A stretch of DNA of 64,000 nucleotides from Nemertoderma westbladi (taxonomy: Eukaryota > Xenacoelomorpha > Nemertodermatida > Nemertodermatidae). The DNA lies in assembly GCA_032718475.1 (NCBI GenBank), contig JAUCBJ010008689.1, forward strand, positions 51,301-115,300, read 5' to 3'. The position numbers were made by a program, and so were the translations under genes. Shown one piece after another: positions 11,691 through 24,301 of the stretch (position 1 is the first letter of the stretch; each line of letters starts with the position of its first letter). The notes beneath the pieces are model-generated. The model worked only from the letters and a program-made list of their open reading frames with translations. It was not told where the DNA came from and ran no database searches.

Positions 11691-12373
11691 TTATATTGTT
11701 TCCTTGTAGACCAATATGATTGTTTTTCTGGTTCGGAAATTTGGACGTGAGATTCCTTTAGGTACAGTAGAGGCAGTGACTGCAGTCGCTAGGAGGTCAG
11801 TAGCTTTATCAATATCCCTTCTTAATAAGGCCTCAAATTCCGTTACGTTTAGGAAAGAGACAAAAGTTTCTGGGACTAGTTTGCGAGACAGTTTAGGTTT
11901 ATTGCCGGTTGTTCGAGAATCCCTAGCATTGGGAGGGATATCCACTTGAATCGACACTGGCGGTGCTTTCTGAGTGCACAACTTTGTACAATTGCAACAG
12001 GGGTGGTCTGAGGCGCCCTGCCCGGATACTTAACGAATAATAAATCTATAACACTCTCTCCCTGTGGAAAAATATATGTAGGAATATCTGGAAGGATCAA
12101 TTATATCATCTCGGTTTTTTAGTCACAAACGATATGGCTTACACCTTCTTCGCGTAAATAATCCATTACGTGTCCCGAGTCGTAGATGTGTCAAGACGCC
12201 CAATATGGACATGGGCTAGTCCATTGTTTGGATTTTCTCGAGGGGTCGCTGCGCGTAGGGGGCCCCCGGATTTGCGGCCCGTATCTAGTGGGTGCCTCGG
12301 TACTGATGACATGCGAGCAGCAGTGCGTTGTTGTGACATTGTTCTTTCCAGAATCATTAACGCCACTCAGCAA
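11691..12373 (-). pseudogene. Decayed LINE endonuclease fragment (third family)
   Basis: Minus-strand pieces in several frames can be read as the C-terminal half of an apurinic-type LINE endonuclease: YWAS.., then MDYLREEGVSHIV, then TYIFPQGESVIDLLFVK, where the SVID motif corresponds to the conserved catalytic-domain strand. A linker (LNVTEFEALLRRDIDKATDLL) of the kind preceding the RT domain follows. In-frame stops (near 12105-12125) and frameshifts (near 11970 and 12170) show it is dead. No RT follows. Identification is by motif pattern only. Confidence 0.5.
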
Positions 12374-13269
12374 CTAATACTACCTATTAATAGTACAGTA
12401 ATGGATGCTTCCTGGTGGGTAGTCATTCAACTTGACAAAACGTCCTATGTTTCAGTTATGTAATTAGTTTTGTTCGACTTACCACCATAAGTAAAAAGTT
12501 AGCAAGTTTTACCACCCGTAGCCTTAACTTAGGACAACTGAAAATTTGCAAATAACTATTTTACACTGTTATTTGCTAATAAACTTTATCACTAATCCTT
12601 TGGTAGAAAGGAGGGAAATTCAATTTTATACCCGATTCACTCAAAACGTAAATTTTGAGAAGATTTCACTCAGGACGTTTTACCACCACCCGCCCCACGA
12701 TATATAACATAAATTCTTAGTCGCCAATGCAATGCAATCATATAACGAATTTCACATCCGATGATTGTATAATTGTGATTTGGTTTCCACGATGGTCAAT
12801 AACCCCTATCCTATAGTGTTGGTTTGGGAGCACTCCGTTTATTTTTAGGATGCCCAACCCTATAGTGTTGGTTTGGGAGCAATCCGTTTATTTTTAGGAT
12901 GCCCACTGGGTTTCACTATATTTCCCTGCATTATGTATGGGTTTAACTTTATATTGCGGGAAGGAAAAATTCTTGGAACTTCCGAAATCCCCCTGTTTAC
13001 CGTGGCGAATACTCCTAATGGGATGAATACAAATTACTTTCGAATCTAATTTCACTATTTCGATTAAGGCGTAATTACATATAATGGTTTGTACTGATAT
13101 ATTGGGCGGCTCAAAGACAATTCCATTTATCTCTTGATAATTTGCTGATTATCGCTAATTTAAAAAAAAAATGCTTATTTTGAATATCAGATAGGTGCTG
13201 ATGCTTATATACCGGTACATTTCCTAAATATTCATAGGCGTACGGGTCGGGGGTGGGGTGGCAGGGGGG
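12374..13269. other. Intergenic or intronic DNA with a 49-bp duplication
   Basis: AT-rich, no gene seen. A 49-bp direct tandem duplication at 12808-12905 contains CTATAGTGTTGGTTTGGGAG and CGTTTATTTTTAGGATGCCC twice with one clear substitution. Confidence 0.6.
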
Positions 13270-14670
13270 CCCCCGAAATTACAGGCTGCGAAATTACAGG
13301 CATACAGGTGGCGAAATTAAAGACTGAAAAGGGGCGAAATTACAGGCTTAAAAGGGGCGAAATTATAGGCTTAAAAGGGGCGAAATTACAGGCTTACAGG
13401 GGGCAAAATTACAGGCTTACATTAGTGGGCGAATTTACGGACTTAAAAGGGACGAAATTGCATGCTGAAAGGGGTGAAATTACAAGATTAAAAGGGGTGA
13501 GATTACAGGCTTAAAAGAGGCGAAATTACAGGCTTAAAAGGGGCGAAATTACAGGCTTACAGGGGGCAAAATTACAGGCTTACATTAGTGGGCGAATTTA
13601 CGGACTTAAAAGGGACGAAATTGCATGCTGAAAAGGGGCGAAATTACAGGCTTAAAAGGGGCGAAATTATAGGCTTAAAAGGGGCGAAATTACAGGCTTA
13701 CAGGGGGCAAAATTACAGGCTTACAGTAGTGGGCGAAATTACAGACTTAAAAGGGACGAAATTGCATGCTGAAAAGGGGTGAAATTACAAGATTAAAAGG
13801 GGTGAGATTACAGGCTTAAAAGAGGCGAAATTACAGGCTTAAAAGGGGCGAAATTACAGGCTTACAGGGGGCAAAATTACAGGCTTACAGTAGTGGGCGA
13901 AATTACAGACTTAAAAGGGACGAAATTGCATGCTGAAAAGGGGCGAAATTACAGGCTTAAAAGGGGCGAAATTATAGGCTTAAAAGGGGCGAAATTACAG
14001 GCTTAAAAGGGGCGAAATTACAGGCTTAAAGGGGGCGAAATTACAGGCTTACAGGGGGCAAAATTACAGGCTTACAGTAGTGGGCGAAATTACAGACTTA
14101 AAAGGGACGAAATTGCATGCTGAAAAGGGGCGAAATTACAAGATTAAAAGGGGTGAGATTACAGGCTTAAAAGGGGCGAAATTATACGTTTAAAAGATGC
14201 GAAATTACAGGCTTAAAAGGGGCGAAATTACAGGCTTACAGGGGGCAAAATTACAGGCTTACAGTAGTGGGCGAAATTACAGACTTAAAAGGGACGAAAT
14301 TGCATGCTGAAAAGGGGCGAAATTACAAGATTAAAAGGGGTGAGATTACAGGCTTAAAAGGGGCGAAATTACACGTTTAAAAGAGGCGAAATTACAGGCT
14401 TAAAAGGGGCGAAATTACAGGCTTAAAAGGGGCGAAAATACAGGCTTAAAACGGGCGAAATTACACGTTTAAAAGAGGCGAAATTACAGGCTTAAAAGGG
14501 GCGAAATTACAGGCTTAAAAGAGGCGAAATTACAGGCTTAAAAGGGGCGAAATTACAGGCTTAAAAGAGGCGAAATTACAAGCTTAAAAGAGGCGAAATT
14601 ACAAGCTTAAAAGGGGCGAAATTACAGGCTTAAAAGAGGCGAAAATACAGGCTTAAAAGGGGCGAAATTT
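13270..14670 (+). repeat. 23-bp minisatellite array
   Basis: About 60 copies of a 23-bp unit reading GGGGCGAAATTACAGGCTT plus AAAA, with variants (TGCATGCTGAAA, TACAAGATTAAA, CAGGGGGCAAAA) arranged in a recurring higher-order pattern of about ten units before 14150. The 23-bp length gives a 23-residue period in translation; the short open frames inside it are not genes. Confidence 0.95.
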
Positions 14671-15837
14671 TTGAGTATTAAAAGGTTTTTCCTAGTTTAT
14701 TATATTACTTCACAGAGGTGTTACTACAACTCTGTGCAGTAATATAGAATTTTCTGTTGTATACCGATCAATATTCCTATTAGGTAATATAATAGTAACA
14801 ACCACAATCACCTCTCCAATTCCAATGCCTTCCTATACCCATACCCAACCCACCCTCCTTCATATAATCCACTTTTATGTGTACCTGTGCCATAATATAC
14901 GCGTTTTACGTCATTTTTAAAGGATATAAATATTCTTCTCCCTTGTGGTTTATTGTACTCATTGAACATAAATACGCTACTGATCAATTATCACAAGAAA
15001 CAGTAACTAACAATAAAATAAACCAGGTATACGAATAGAAATAAGTTGTTCTAAGATTAGATATACTGTTTACAAAAGTTTTGAGTAAGATAATATTCTT
15101 GATGGCCACACACCACGCGACACCGCACTGTCCGACAATTTTACAATTTTTGATATATTTTCTTTCTTGGGAGGGGCAAGGGGGCGAATTGGCAAAAGGG
15201 GAGGGGGGGGGGGCGAAAATATGATGGACCCCGCTCCTCCCAGTGGTCATGGTTCTCGTACGCTTATGTAAATATATCATTAAAAAAACATATATATAAA
15301 CTTTTATTACTTATTGTACTCGTTATTAGTAAACCCTAAAGCACACTGTCTAGTCCAACAACTCATATTGGTACCGGTACCATATGCGCCCCGGATACAA
15401 TGGCACTGCACAGCTTGGCTCATCTTTATTTCCGCAGTGAAATACAATGCATTCACTTCTTAATATATTATATGTTTTATTGAACATAATTAATATATCA
15501 ATCGATGGATAATGTAGATACTGGTGGTTTTTATGATATGGAATGTTTTTCTTATTAAAAACGGAACAGCATTATTAACATATCACGACGGAAATGAATT
15601 TATAAATGATGTATTTATCGTTGATCGATCAATTACAAATAAGTATGTAGGTGTATGTGTAAATGTTTGATTTCGTTTTTTCTAGAAGTTGGTTATGTTG
15701 TGTCATTTTCGTGCAGAACTAAAGAAACCAGGCGGAATATACTTTCTATTTTATATTATGCTCGTATTGGAACAATATTATGTTCACTATTCTCAAACAT
15801 TGAATTTCGGTAAACGACTTCAAGCCAGTAGTGGTGT
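14671..15837. other. No gene seen
   Basis: AT-rich DNA. A G-rich stretch at about 15170-15215 (GGGGGCGAATTGGC, then a run of G) is the only notable feature. No coding similarity is recognised. Confidence 0.5.
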
Positions 15838-15872
15838 CCTTTAATTAAAAGGAGTCTTAAGAAAGTCAAGGG
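15838..15872 (-). repeat. Tiny older LINE relic at the copy 2 junction
   Basis: GTGTCCTTTAATTAAAAGGAG and the following AGAAAGTCAAGGGCT match, with differences, the C-terminal coding segment of the RTE-like LINE (GTGTCCTTTAAGATGCGTC ... AGAAAGTCATGGGCT). The younger LINE copy 2 abuts this diverged relic. Confidence 0.6.
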
Positions 15873-17207
15873 CTACTACTACTAGGATCGGCATGCTGCA
15901 TTGCAGCTGCATTTTTAAGAATGCTGTGCCGGCTTATCGACAAAATTGCACCGCCACAACTCCCTATCACCCATGACATTTGCTAGATCATCCGCATCTT
16001 CAAGGCCAGTGTCCTTTAAGATGCGTCTCAAGAAAGTCATGGGCTGTCCACCATGCTTATTCACTCCATGAGGCGGCCAAAGTACAAGATTATGCACTGG
16101 CTGGTCCTCACGGCGAAAGCAATGTCCTGCAAAGCGGAGGCGATTTTGTTCTAGTGTCAAGCTTGGGGGAACCAATGAGACACCTCCAATGTTATATTGT
16201 GTCTGGTTGGAGATGTGTGCATTGAACTTGACACAATGAACCCGGCGTAGCATTCTTGTGAATGTGCCGTCCAGAGATTTGGTGTCCTCAGCAGTTAGAG
16301 CCCAGCATGGACTCCCATAGAGGAGTACTGGAACTACTGCTGCTCTAAATAACCGGACCTTAAGTTTCCGATTAATTCTCGGTGACTTCCAAATCCTGGA
16401 AAGCCTATTCAAGGCTGCCTGCCCATGCCTTTCCCTTACGTATTCGAAGGTCCTCACCTGACTTCCGGATCCATGATCCCAGGTAACATAAGTCATCCAC
16501 ATGCTCAAGCATACCATCTTTTGAGCTTATGCTCATCCAATCAGAGACTTGCTGAGGACTTTCAAAGTTAACTGTCAAAATTTTGGTCTTTCTGGAGTTA
16601 ATAAAAAGAACACTGGAAGCAGCATGTTCTAATGAGCTGAGGAGCCGTTGGGCTCCCTCTAGTGATTCTGAGAGTACTCCTAAGTCATCAGCAAAGTCTA
16701 GATCAGTTAGGTACTTGGCAGGATTTCCTCGACTTCTGGAGCCAGTAGGTGGAGTTATCATCACCCCATCATCATTATGATGATCTAAGGACATGCGTAG
16801 AACATAGTCAACATCAATTATGAACAAGAATGGTGCAAGTGTGTCTCCCTGGAGGACGCCCGATAACACTTCAAATGGTTCTGTGTCACCGTCAACAATA
16901 GACACAAATGTTGTCGAACCATCGTATACTAATCTGATTGCTGCAATAATTTCATCAGGAATCCCATATAATGAAAGTATGCTGAACATACGTGATCGAG
17001 AGACTGAATCAAAGGCCTTGAAGAAGTCAACAAAGATAACAGCCAGATGCCTGTCTTTCTTTTTTGATAACTCTTCAATTATCCTTCTAAGTGCCAAAAT
17101 GGGCTCCATGGTCCCACGACCTTTACGGAACCCATTCTGATTTCCACGTAGCAGTCTCTCAATAGGACCCCTGATGCGATTTAACTGAATTCTGTTGTAT
17201 AGATTTG
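15873..17207 (-). mobile_element. RTE-like LINE copy 2, 5'-truncated and frameshifted
   Basis: Antisense 3' part of the dominant LINE family with the (TAG)n tail at 15873. RT motifs FVDFFKAFDS and FADDLG are present in the 5' frame (16405-17109). A four-base insertion near 16420 breaks the frame, so the C-terminal RFAGHCFRRED part continues separately (15915-16517). A three-base deletion removes one residue in the GLFIN segment. Homology to the full-length copy stops near 17207 inside the palm region. Inactive. Confidence 0.92.
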
Positions 17208-17423
17208 CAGCGACAAATTTTGTATAACTTTCGAGATCAAAATAATCTACTCTCGATCGATCTATTTTTCTGGAGTGAAACTATTTTTATTAAAACGTCA
17301 ATCAAAATAACAAGCAATATTAAAATCTAGAAATGTGGAATTTATTATTTGATATCTTTGATAATGTTTCCACCCTTTTCCTTCACTTTCAAAAACATTC
17401 GATTCATTTAGATATCAGAAGAG

Positions 17424-18400
17424 TTATAAAATAAAGTAGTAATGTAAAGTAGTGTATAATATAAAATAAAATAAAGTAGTATTGTAAAGTAGTGTATAAT
17501 ATAAAATAAAATAAAGTAGTAATGTAAAGTAGTGTATAATATAAAATAAAATAAAGTAGTAATGTAAAGTAGTGTATAATATAAAATAAAATAAAGTAGT
17601 AATGTAAAGTAGTGTATAATATAAAATAAAATAAAGTAGTAATGTAAAGTAGTGTATAATATAAAATAAAATAAAGTAGTAATGTAAAGTAGTGTATAAT
17701 ATAAAATAAAATAAAGTAGTAATGTAAAGTAGTGTATAATATAAAATAAAATAAAGTAGTAATGTAAAGTAGTGTATAATATAAAATAAAATAAAGTAGT
17801 AATGTAAAGTAGTGTATAATATAAAATAAAATAAAGTAGTAATGTAAAGTAGTGTATAATATAAAATAAAATAAAGTAGTAATGTAAAGTAGTGTATAAT
17901 ATAAAATAAAATAAAGTAGTAATGTAAAGTAGTGTATAATATAAAATAAAATAAAGTAGTAATGTAAAGTAGTGTATAATATAAAATAAAATAAAGTAGT
18001 AATGTAAAGTAGTGTATAATATAAAATAAAATAAAGTAGTAATGTAAAGTAGTGTATAATATAAAATAAAATAAAGTAGTAATGTAAAGTAGTGTATAAT
18101 ATAAAATAAAATAAAGTAGTAATGTAAAGTAGTGTATAATATAAAATAAAATAAAGTAGTAATGTAAAGTAGTGTATAATATAAAATAAAATAAAGTAGT
18201 AATGTAAAGTAGTGTATAATATAAAATAAAATAAAGTAGTAATGTAAAGTAGTGTATAATATAAAATAAAATAAAGTAGTAATGTAAAGTAGTGTATAAT
18301 ATAAAATAAAATAAAGTAGTAATGTAAAGTAGTGTATAATATAAAATAAAATAAAGTAGTAATGTAAAGTAGTGTATAATATAAAATAAATAAAGTAGTT
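17424..18400 (+). repeat. 40-bp AT-rich minisatellite, nearly perfect
   Basis: About 24 copies of a 40-bp unit (ATAAAATAAAATAAAGTAGT then AATGTAAAGTAGTGTATAAT). Apart from the first units (one TATTG for TAATG) and the last, the copies are identical by eye, which points to very recent expansion or strong homogenisation. Confidence 0.97.
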
Positions 18401-18815
18401 AATAAGAAGATAGAATACCTAATATTGTTATCTAGAAAGATAATTGAATCCGATCTTATATTGTATCAATTATTCATCGAGATTGAGAAGCAATAATTTG
18501 GATTTTATACTTCGTTTCTATTTTATACATCGTATAAATTATAGTACAGGTTGAAAGGAGGGTGACCTCTGGAATTCATATTAAAGTTTATCCCTTTAGC
18601 ATACCTAATGAGCCCTTATATTGTACTGTACTATCGCCATATATCGCTAAATTAAGTTGCCACATCACACGGGGGGTAATCGAATTTGGGTCAAAAAAAT
18701 GAAATTATTCTATATCCTATAAGAATCGGAATTTATTGGAGATTCAAAATCTACAAAGAGTTTTCCATAACTTGTCTCTTCCTCGTGATACATTGTTTGA
18801 AGTGTAGTCTCTGTA
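18401..18815. other. No gene seen
   Basis: AT-rich unique-looking DNA between two tandem arrays. No coding similarity is recognised. Confidence 0.5.
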
Positions 18816-19058
18816 ACTGGCAGTAACCTAGTAACCTAGCTGGCAGTAACCTAGTAACCTAGCTGGCAGTAACCTAGTAACCTAGCTGGCAGTAACCTAG
18901 TAACCTAGCTGGCAGTAACCTAGTAACCTAGCTGGCAGTAACCTAGTAACCTAGCTGGCAGTAACCTAGTAACCTAGCTGGCAGTAACCTAGTAACCTAG
19001 CTGGCAGTAACCTAGTAACCTAGCTGGCAGTAACCTAGTAACCTAGCTGGCAGTAACA
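18816..19058 (+). repeat. 23-bp minisatellite (second type)
   Basis: About ten perfect copies of CTGGCAGTAACCTAG plus TAACCTAG (23 bp). The sequence is unrelated to the 23-bp array at 13270-14670. It has an internal half-repeat (TAACCTAG twice). Confidence 0.95.
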
Positions 19059-19107
19059 GTCTCTAATGTCGCAATATAAATCAATAGAATGCATTTACCC
19101 CGAATGG

Positions 19108-19170
19108 TTTTTGCGCAATAAATTAATACGACGAATTCATTTATTGCGCAAAAATCATACGTCGTATTAA
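19108..19170. repeat. Interleaved inverted repeats (A-B-A'-B')
   Basis: TTTTTGCGCAATAAAT at about 19108 is matched by its reverse complement at 19139-19154, and TTAATACGACG at 19123-19133 by its reverse complement at 19160-19170. The two pairs are interleaved, so the two hairpins cannot both form as simple stems; a transcript could form a pseudoknot. No neighbouring gene explains it. Confidence 0.75.
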
Positions 19171-19254
19171 AATGTTTCACACCTTCCAATCCAGAACTCA
19201 TTCAGGACTCATACTGGAAGTCGTATACCTTCCTTAGTTGATTATTGTCAATTG

Positions 19255-19345
19255 TTGTCAAGTTTCCATCGACATTAACAGTAATTAATTCGGTCTTGGT
19301 ACCGGTAGCATTTATATGTAATCCAACCACCTTTGCAGCCCTTAC
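19255..19345 (-). pseudogene. Diverged LINE RT relic (motif D region)
   Basis: The minus strand translates to GLHINATGTKTELITVN, the same segment as GLFINSRKTKILTVN of the RTE-like LINE, but well diverged. It is an old insertion. Confidence 0.55.
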
Positions 19346-19469
19346 CACTTATAAAGCACCATACTACTACTACTATACTGTACCAGGTCGAGCGACCTCG
19401 GAAATCATCTCTTTCTGGTGCAGTAGGAGCACTGGCTGGAATCACTGAATTTCCAAATTTACCTACATT

Positions 19470-19735
19470 GTATGCTATCTGTTCTAGTCCGTACAGGACA
19501 CTGTTTTCACCGTGAAGAGGATCAGCCTGTGCACAATATTGTGCTTTGGCAGCCCCATGGAGAAAATAAGCATGATGGACAGCCCATGACTTTCTTGAGA
19601 AGCCTCCTAAACGAAATTGGCCTTGAAGATGCGGATGATATAGCATATGTCATGGGGGATAGGGAGTTGTGGCAGCGCCTTTTTGTTGATAAAGCCTGCC
19701 TAGCATTCTTAATGCACGCTGCATTGGGTTTGCAA
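19470..19735 (+). pseudogene. Diverged RTE-like LINE C-terminal relic
   Basis: Plus-strand translation gives HCFHREEDQPVHNIVLWQPH and GQPMTFLRSLLNEIGLEDAD, clearly the C-terminus of the dominant LINE but with many substitutions. The 3' UTR is partly recognisable (GCATTCTTAATGCA, CGCTGCATTG) without a (TAG)n tail. It is an older subfamily member. Confidence 0.8.
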
Positions 19736-20227
19736 ATTGTGGATTTCATGGTGGTGACAAAATATTTTTGTTAAGCCGGCATATCATCTGAATGTGTAGT
19801 CGGAGCACATCATACAATGCTTCTGACATTCAACCGATATCTTCAATTGAATAACCACTGGATTATTTTGGCAGCTCAGCCCCAGGCGTCAAATTTAATT
19901 CGCAATTATTTGCAATTTTTAACATATATTATTAATTTTCCATGTAAACCTTACTCTAGGTCTAGACCAAGGTGAATTTTAAACTGTTAATTTAAAATTT
20001 TAAATTTTAAAAACTGGTGAATTTTAAATAGACTTGGACCCAGTCCCAGTTTTAACATATTCGATTCCCCTTGGTAAATCACAACTATTTCCATTATCAT
20101 ATTATCTATTATCAGAATACATCTTTTCTTTCCCTTTTAAATCACTCATTAAGACCGTTGATTTTGACTTTTATATAAAGATAAATCTTAAATTGACTTT
20201 AATGCAGAACAAAAGAAGAAAATACAG
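19736..20227. other. No gene seen
   Basis: AT-rich DNA leading into the 36-bp array. Nothing recognised. Confidence 0.5.
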
Positions 20228-21741
20228 TAATCTGAAACATAGCGGTTCTACCATGTGAACGCTACACCTGAAACATAGCGGTTCTATCACGGGAATGCTA
20301 CACCTGAAACTTAGTGGTTCTATCATGGGAACACTACACCTGAAACATAGCGGTTCTACCACGGGAACGTTACACCACCTGAAACTTAGTGGTTCTATCA
20401 TGGGAACGCTACACCTGAAACATAGCGGTTCTATCATGGGAACGTTGCACCTGAAACATAGCGGTTCTACCATGGGAATGCTACACATGAAACTTAGTGG
20501 TTATATCATGGGAACGCTACACCTGAAACTTAGCGGTTCTACAGCGGTTCTACCATGGGAACACCGCTACACCTGAAACTTAGCGGTTCTACCATGTGAA
20601 CGCTACACCTGAAACATAGCGGTTCTATCACGGGAATGCTACACCTGAAACTTAGTGGTTCTATCATGGGAACACTACACCTGAAACATAGCGGTTCTAC
20701 CATGGGAACGTTACACCACCTGAAACTTAGTAGTTCTATCATGGGAACGCTACACCTGAAACTTAGTGGTTCTATCATGGGAACGCTACACCTGAAACTT
20801 AGCGGTTCTATCATGGGAACGCTACACCTGAAACTTAGTGGTTCTATCATGGGAACGCTACACCTGAAACTTAGTGGTTCTATCATGGGAACACTACACC
20901 TGAAACATAGCGGTTCTACCATGGGAACGTTACACCACCTGAAACTTAGTAGTTCTATCATGGGAACGCTACACCTGAAACTTAGTGGTTCTATCATGGG
21001 AACGCTACACCTGAAACAAACCGGTTCTATCATGGGAACGCTACACCTGAAACTTAGTGGTTCTATCATGGGAACGCTACACCTGAAACAAACCGGTTCT
21101 ATCATGGGAATGCTACACCTGAAACAAAGCGGTTCTATCATGGGAACGCTACACCTGAAACTTAGCGGTTCTACCATGGGAATGCTACAAACATAGCGGT
21201 TCTACCATGGGAACGCTACACCTGAAACTTAGCGGTTCTGCAGCGGTTCTACCATGGGAACACTACACCTGAAACTTAACGGTTCTACCATGGGAACGCT
21301 ACACCTGAAACATAGCGGTTCTACCATGGGAACGCTACACCTGAAACTTAGTGGTTATATCATGGGAACGCTACACCTGAAACTTAGTGGTTCTATCATG
21401 GGAACGCTACACCTGGAAGTTAGTGGTTCTATCATGGGAACGCTACAAACATAGCGGTTCTACCATGGGAACGCTACACCTGAAACTTAGCAGTTCTGCA
21501 GCGGTTCTACCATGGGAACACTACACCTGAAACATAGCGGTTCTATCATGGGAATGCTACACCTGAAACAAAGCGGTTCTACCATGGGAATGCTACACCT
21601 GAAACATAGCGGTTCTACCATGGGAATGCTACACCTCAAACTTAGTGGTTCTATCATGGGAACGCTACACCTGAAACTTAGTGGTTCTATCATGGGAACG
21701 CTACACTTGAAACTTAGTGGTTCTATCATGGGAACATCTAT
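20228..21741 (+). repeat. 36-bp minisatellite array, first block
   Basis: Copies of a 36-bp unit (ATGGGAACGCTACACCTGAA then ACTTAGTGGTTCTATC) with variants at CATAGCGG/CTTAGTGG and at ACC/ATC. Since 36 is a multiple of three and no stop falls in phase, it reads as MGTLHLKLSGSI repeats forward and VPMIEPLSFRCS repeats in reverse. The forward frame has an ATG in every unit. No signal peptide, promoter or homology supports a real protein. Two LINEs split the array. Confidence 0.96.
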
Positions 21742-24243
21742 CATCGCCCTGGGTCTATAGCAATAGTGTTAACCGAAATTCTGTCCATCTTCAGGATTTT
21801 ATCTCTGGAAATGGATTGTTTTCGGCTGGAACCCAGTTCAAGAAGCGAACTGGAAAGCTATGGACTCATAGTGGACCCAGTGGTCACAAGTCCCAGATAG
21901 ACCATATTCTGTTTCGTAGGAAATACAGGAGCTCTATACAAGACTGTAATGCATTTACACTTCGACCCTTCTCCAGTGATCACCGCCTTATTGTGGCCAA
22001 GGTAAGACTTAGTCTGCGTGCTAGCAGAACAACGAAATCTGCCTTGCCGCGGCATGAATGGTCCTCTCTGTTGCAACAGCCAAGTGTGAGATCCAGCTTC
22101 ACACTACAGCTGAGCAACAGTATGAGGCTCTTGCCTCTGAGGCGGCAGATCACTGTGAGGGCTATACTGCCTTTACAGAAGCAGTTAAGTTAGCAGCTGC
22201 AGAAACAGTTCCTGTATCCCCTCGAAACAGGAAAAGGGCCCCCTGGACTGACAACAAAATTCAAAAGTGCCGAAATGACCTTCATAAGGCGCAGAAAGAG
22301 TCCCGACTCAAACAGACTACAGCGGCCAAGAATGCAGTTAAGGCTGCATCTAGGTCCCTGAACAGGCAGTACTCTGCTAATCTACAGGAGCTAATAAACC
22401 AACAGGTTGATGCCATCAATGATGCTGACGACAGCAGGCAATCATCCCAGGCATGGAAATCGATCAATCTGCTTACTGGGCGGAAAAGCCAACCAACCAC
22501 CAAGGTTAAGGCTGAATCACCAGCCGATCGCCTCAATAGATGGAAAGCCCACTTTGAAAAGCTCCTCAATAATGACAGGGTATTGCCTGATAACTTTATA
22601 GAAGTAAAAGTGTCTGAGTCTGTACTCCCAGATATTCCCATTGGCGATATCTCCTTTGCAGAAGTGAAGGCTGCTGCAAAGAGCATTAAGACCAATCGTG
22701 CCAGTGGAGTAGATGGTGTTCCCCCTGAGGTCTTTAAAATACCTGAGTGTTTAAACGTTTAAAGCTCATCTATCCCATCATAGTAGACATGTACCGAACA
22801 ACAAGAGTCCCACAAGAAATGAAAACAAATAAGTTGGTGCCAGTTCCCAAGAAGGGCAACCTAACACTCTATGGTTCTTTTCGGGGAATCTCATTGATCT
22901 CGATTGCTGCAAAGCTATACAATAGGATTCTATTAAATCGCATCAGGGATCCCATTGAGAGACTGCTCCGTGGAAATTAGAATGGGTTCCGTAAAGGTCG
23001 TGGGACCATGGAGCCCATTTTGGCACTTAGAAGGATAATTGAAGAGTTATCAAAAAAGAAAGACAGGCATCTGGCTGTTATCTTTGTTGACTTCTTCAAG
23101 GCCTTTGATTCAGTCTCTCGCTCACGTATGTTCAGCATACTTTCATTATATGGGATTCCTGATGAAATTATTGCAGCAATCAGATCAGTATACGATGGTT
23201 TGACAACATTTGTGTCTACTGTTGACGGTGACACAGAACCATTTGAAGTGTTATGGGGCTTCCTCCAAGGAGACACACCTGCACCATTCTTGTTCATTAT
23301 TGTGGTTGACTATGTTCTATGCATGTCCTTAGATCATTATAATGATGATGGGGTGATGATAACTCTACCTACTGGCTCCAGAAGTCGAGGAAATCCTGCC
23401 AAGTACCTAACTGATCTAGACTTTGCTGATGACTTAGGAGTACTCTCAGAATCATTAGAGGGAGCCCAACGGCTCCTCATCTCATTAGAACATGCTGCTT
23501 CTAGTGTTGGTCTTTTTATTAACTCCAGAAAGACCAAAATTCTGACAGTTAACTTTGAAAGTCCTCAGCAAGTCTCTGATCGGATGAGCATAAGCTCAAA
23601 GGATGGTATGCTTGAGCATGTGGACGACTTCTGTTACCTGGGATCATGGATCCGGAAGTCAGGTGAGGACCTTCGAATACGTAAGGGAAAGGCATGGGCA
23701 GCCTTGAATAGGCTTTCCAGGATTTGGAAGTCACCGAGAATTAATCGGAAACTTAAGGTCCGATTATTTAGAGCAGCAGTAGTTCCAGTACTCCTCTACG
23801 GGAGTCCATGCTGGGCTCTAACTGCTGAGGACAATTCACAAGAATGCTACGCCGGGTACATTGTGTCAAGTACAATGCACACATCTCCAACCAGACACTA
23901 TATAACATTGGAGGTGTCTCATTGGTTCCCCCAAGCTTGACACTAGAACAAAATCGCCTCCTCTTTGCAGGACTTTGCAGGACATTGCTTTTGCCGTGAG
24001 GACCAGCCAGTGCATAATCTTGTACTTTGGCAGCCTCATGGAGTGAATAAGCATGGTGGACAGCCCATGACTTTCTTGAGACGCATCTTAAAGGACACTG
24101 TCCTTAAAGATGCGGATGATCTAGCAAATGTCATGGGTGATAGGGAGTTGTGGCGGTGCAATTTTGTTGACAAGCCGGCACAGCATTCTTAAAAATGCAG
24201 CTGCAATGCAGCATGCCGATCCTAGTAGTAGTAGTAGTAGTAG
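21742..24243 (+). mobile_element. RTE-like LINE copy 3, 5'-truncated and multiply broken
   Basis: Starts inside the endonuclease (SPWVYSNSVNRN) and runs to the (TAG)n tail. Damage compared with the intact copy at 42.6-45.9 kb: a one-base deletion near 22120, an eight-base insertion near 22755, a CAG-to-TAG stop near 22978, a deletion of about 20 bases near 23832, and a short duplication (TTTGCAGGAC) near 23970. RT motifs FVDFFKAFDS and FADDLG remain. Array sequence GTTCTATCATGGGAAC is present on both sides, consistent with a ~16-bp target-site duplication. Inactive. Confidence 0.93.
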
Positions 24244-24301
24244 GTTCTATCATGGGAACACTACACTTGAAACTTAGCGGTTCTATCATGGGAATTGTGG
24301 A
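24244..24301 (+). repeat. 36-bp minisatellite, remnant between two LINEs
   Basis: About 1.6 units of the 36-bp repeat separate LINE copies 3 and 4. The same bases follow copy 4 at 26322. Confidence 0.9.
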
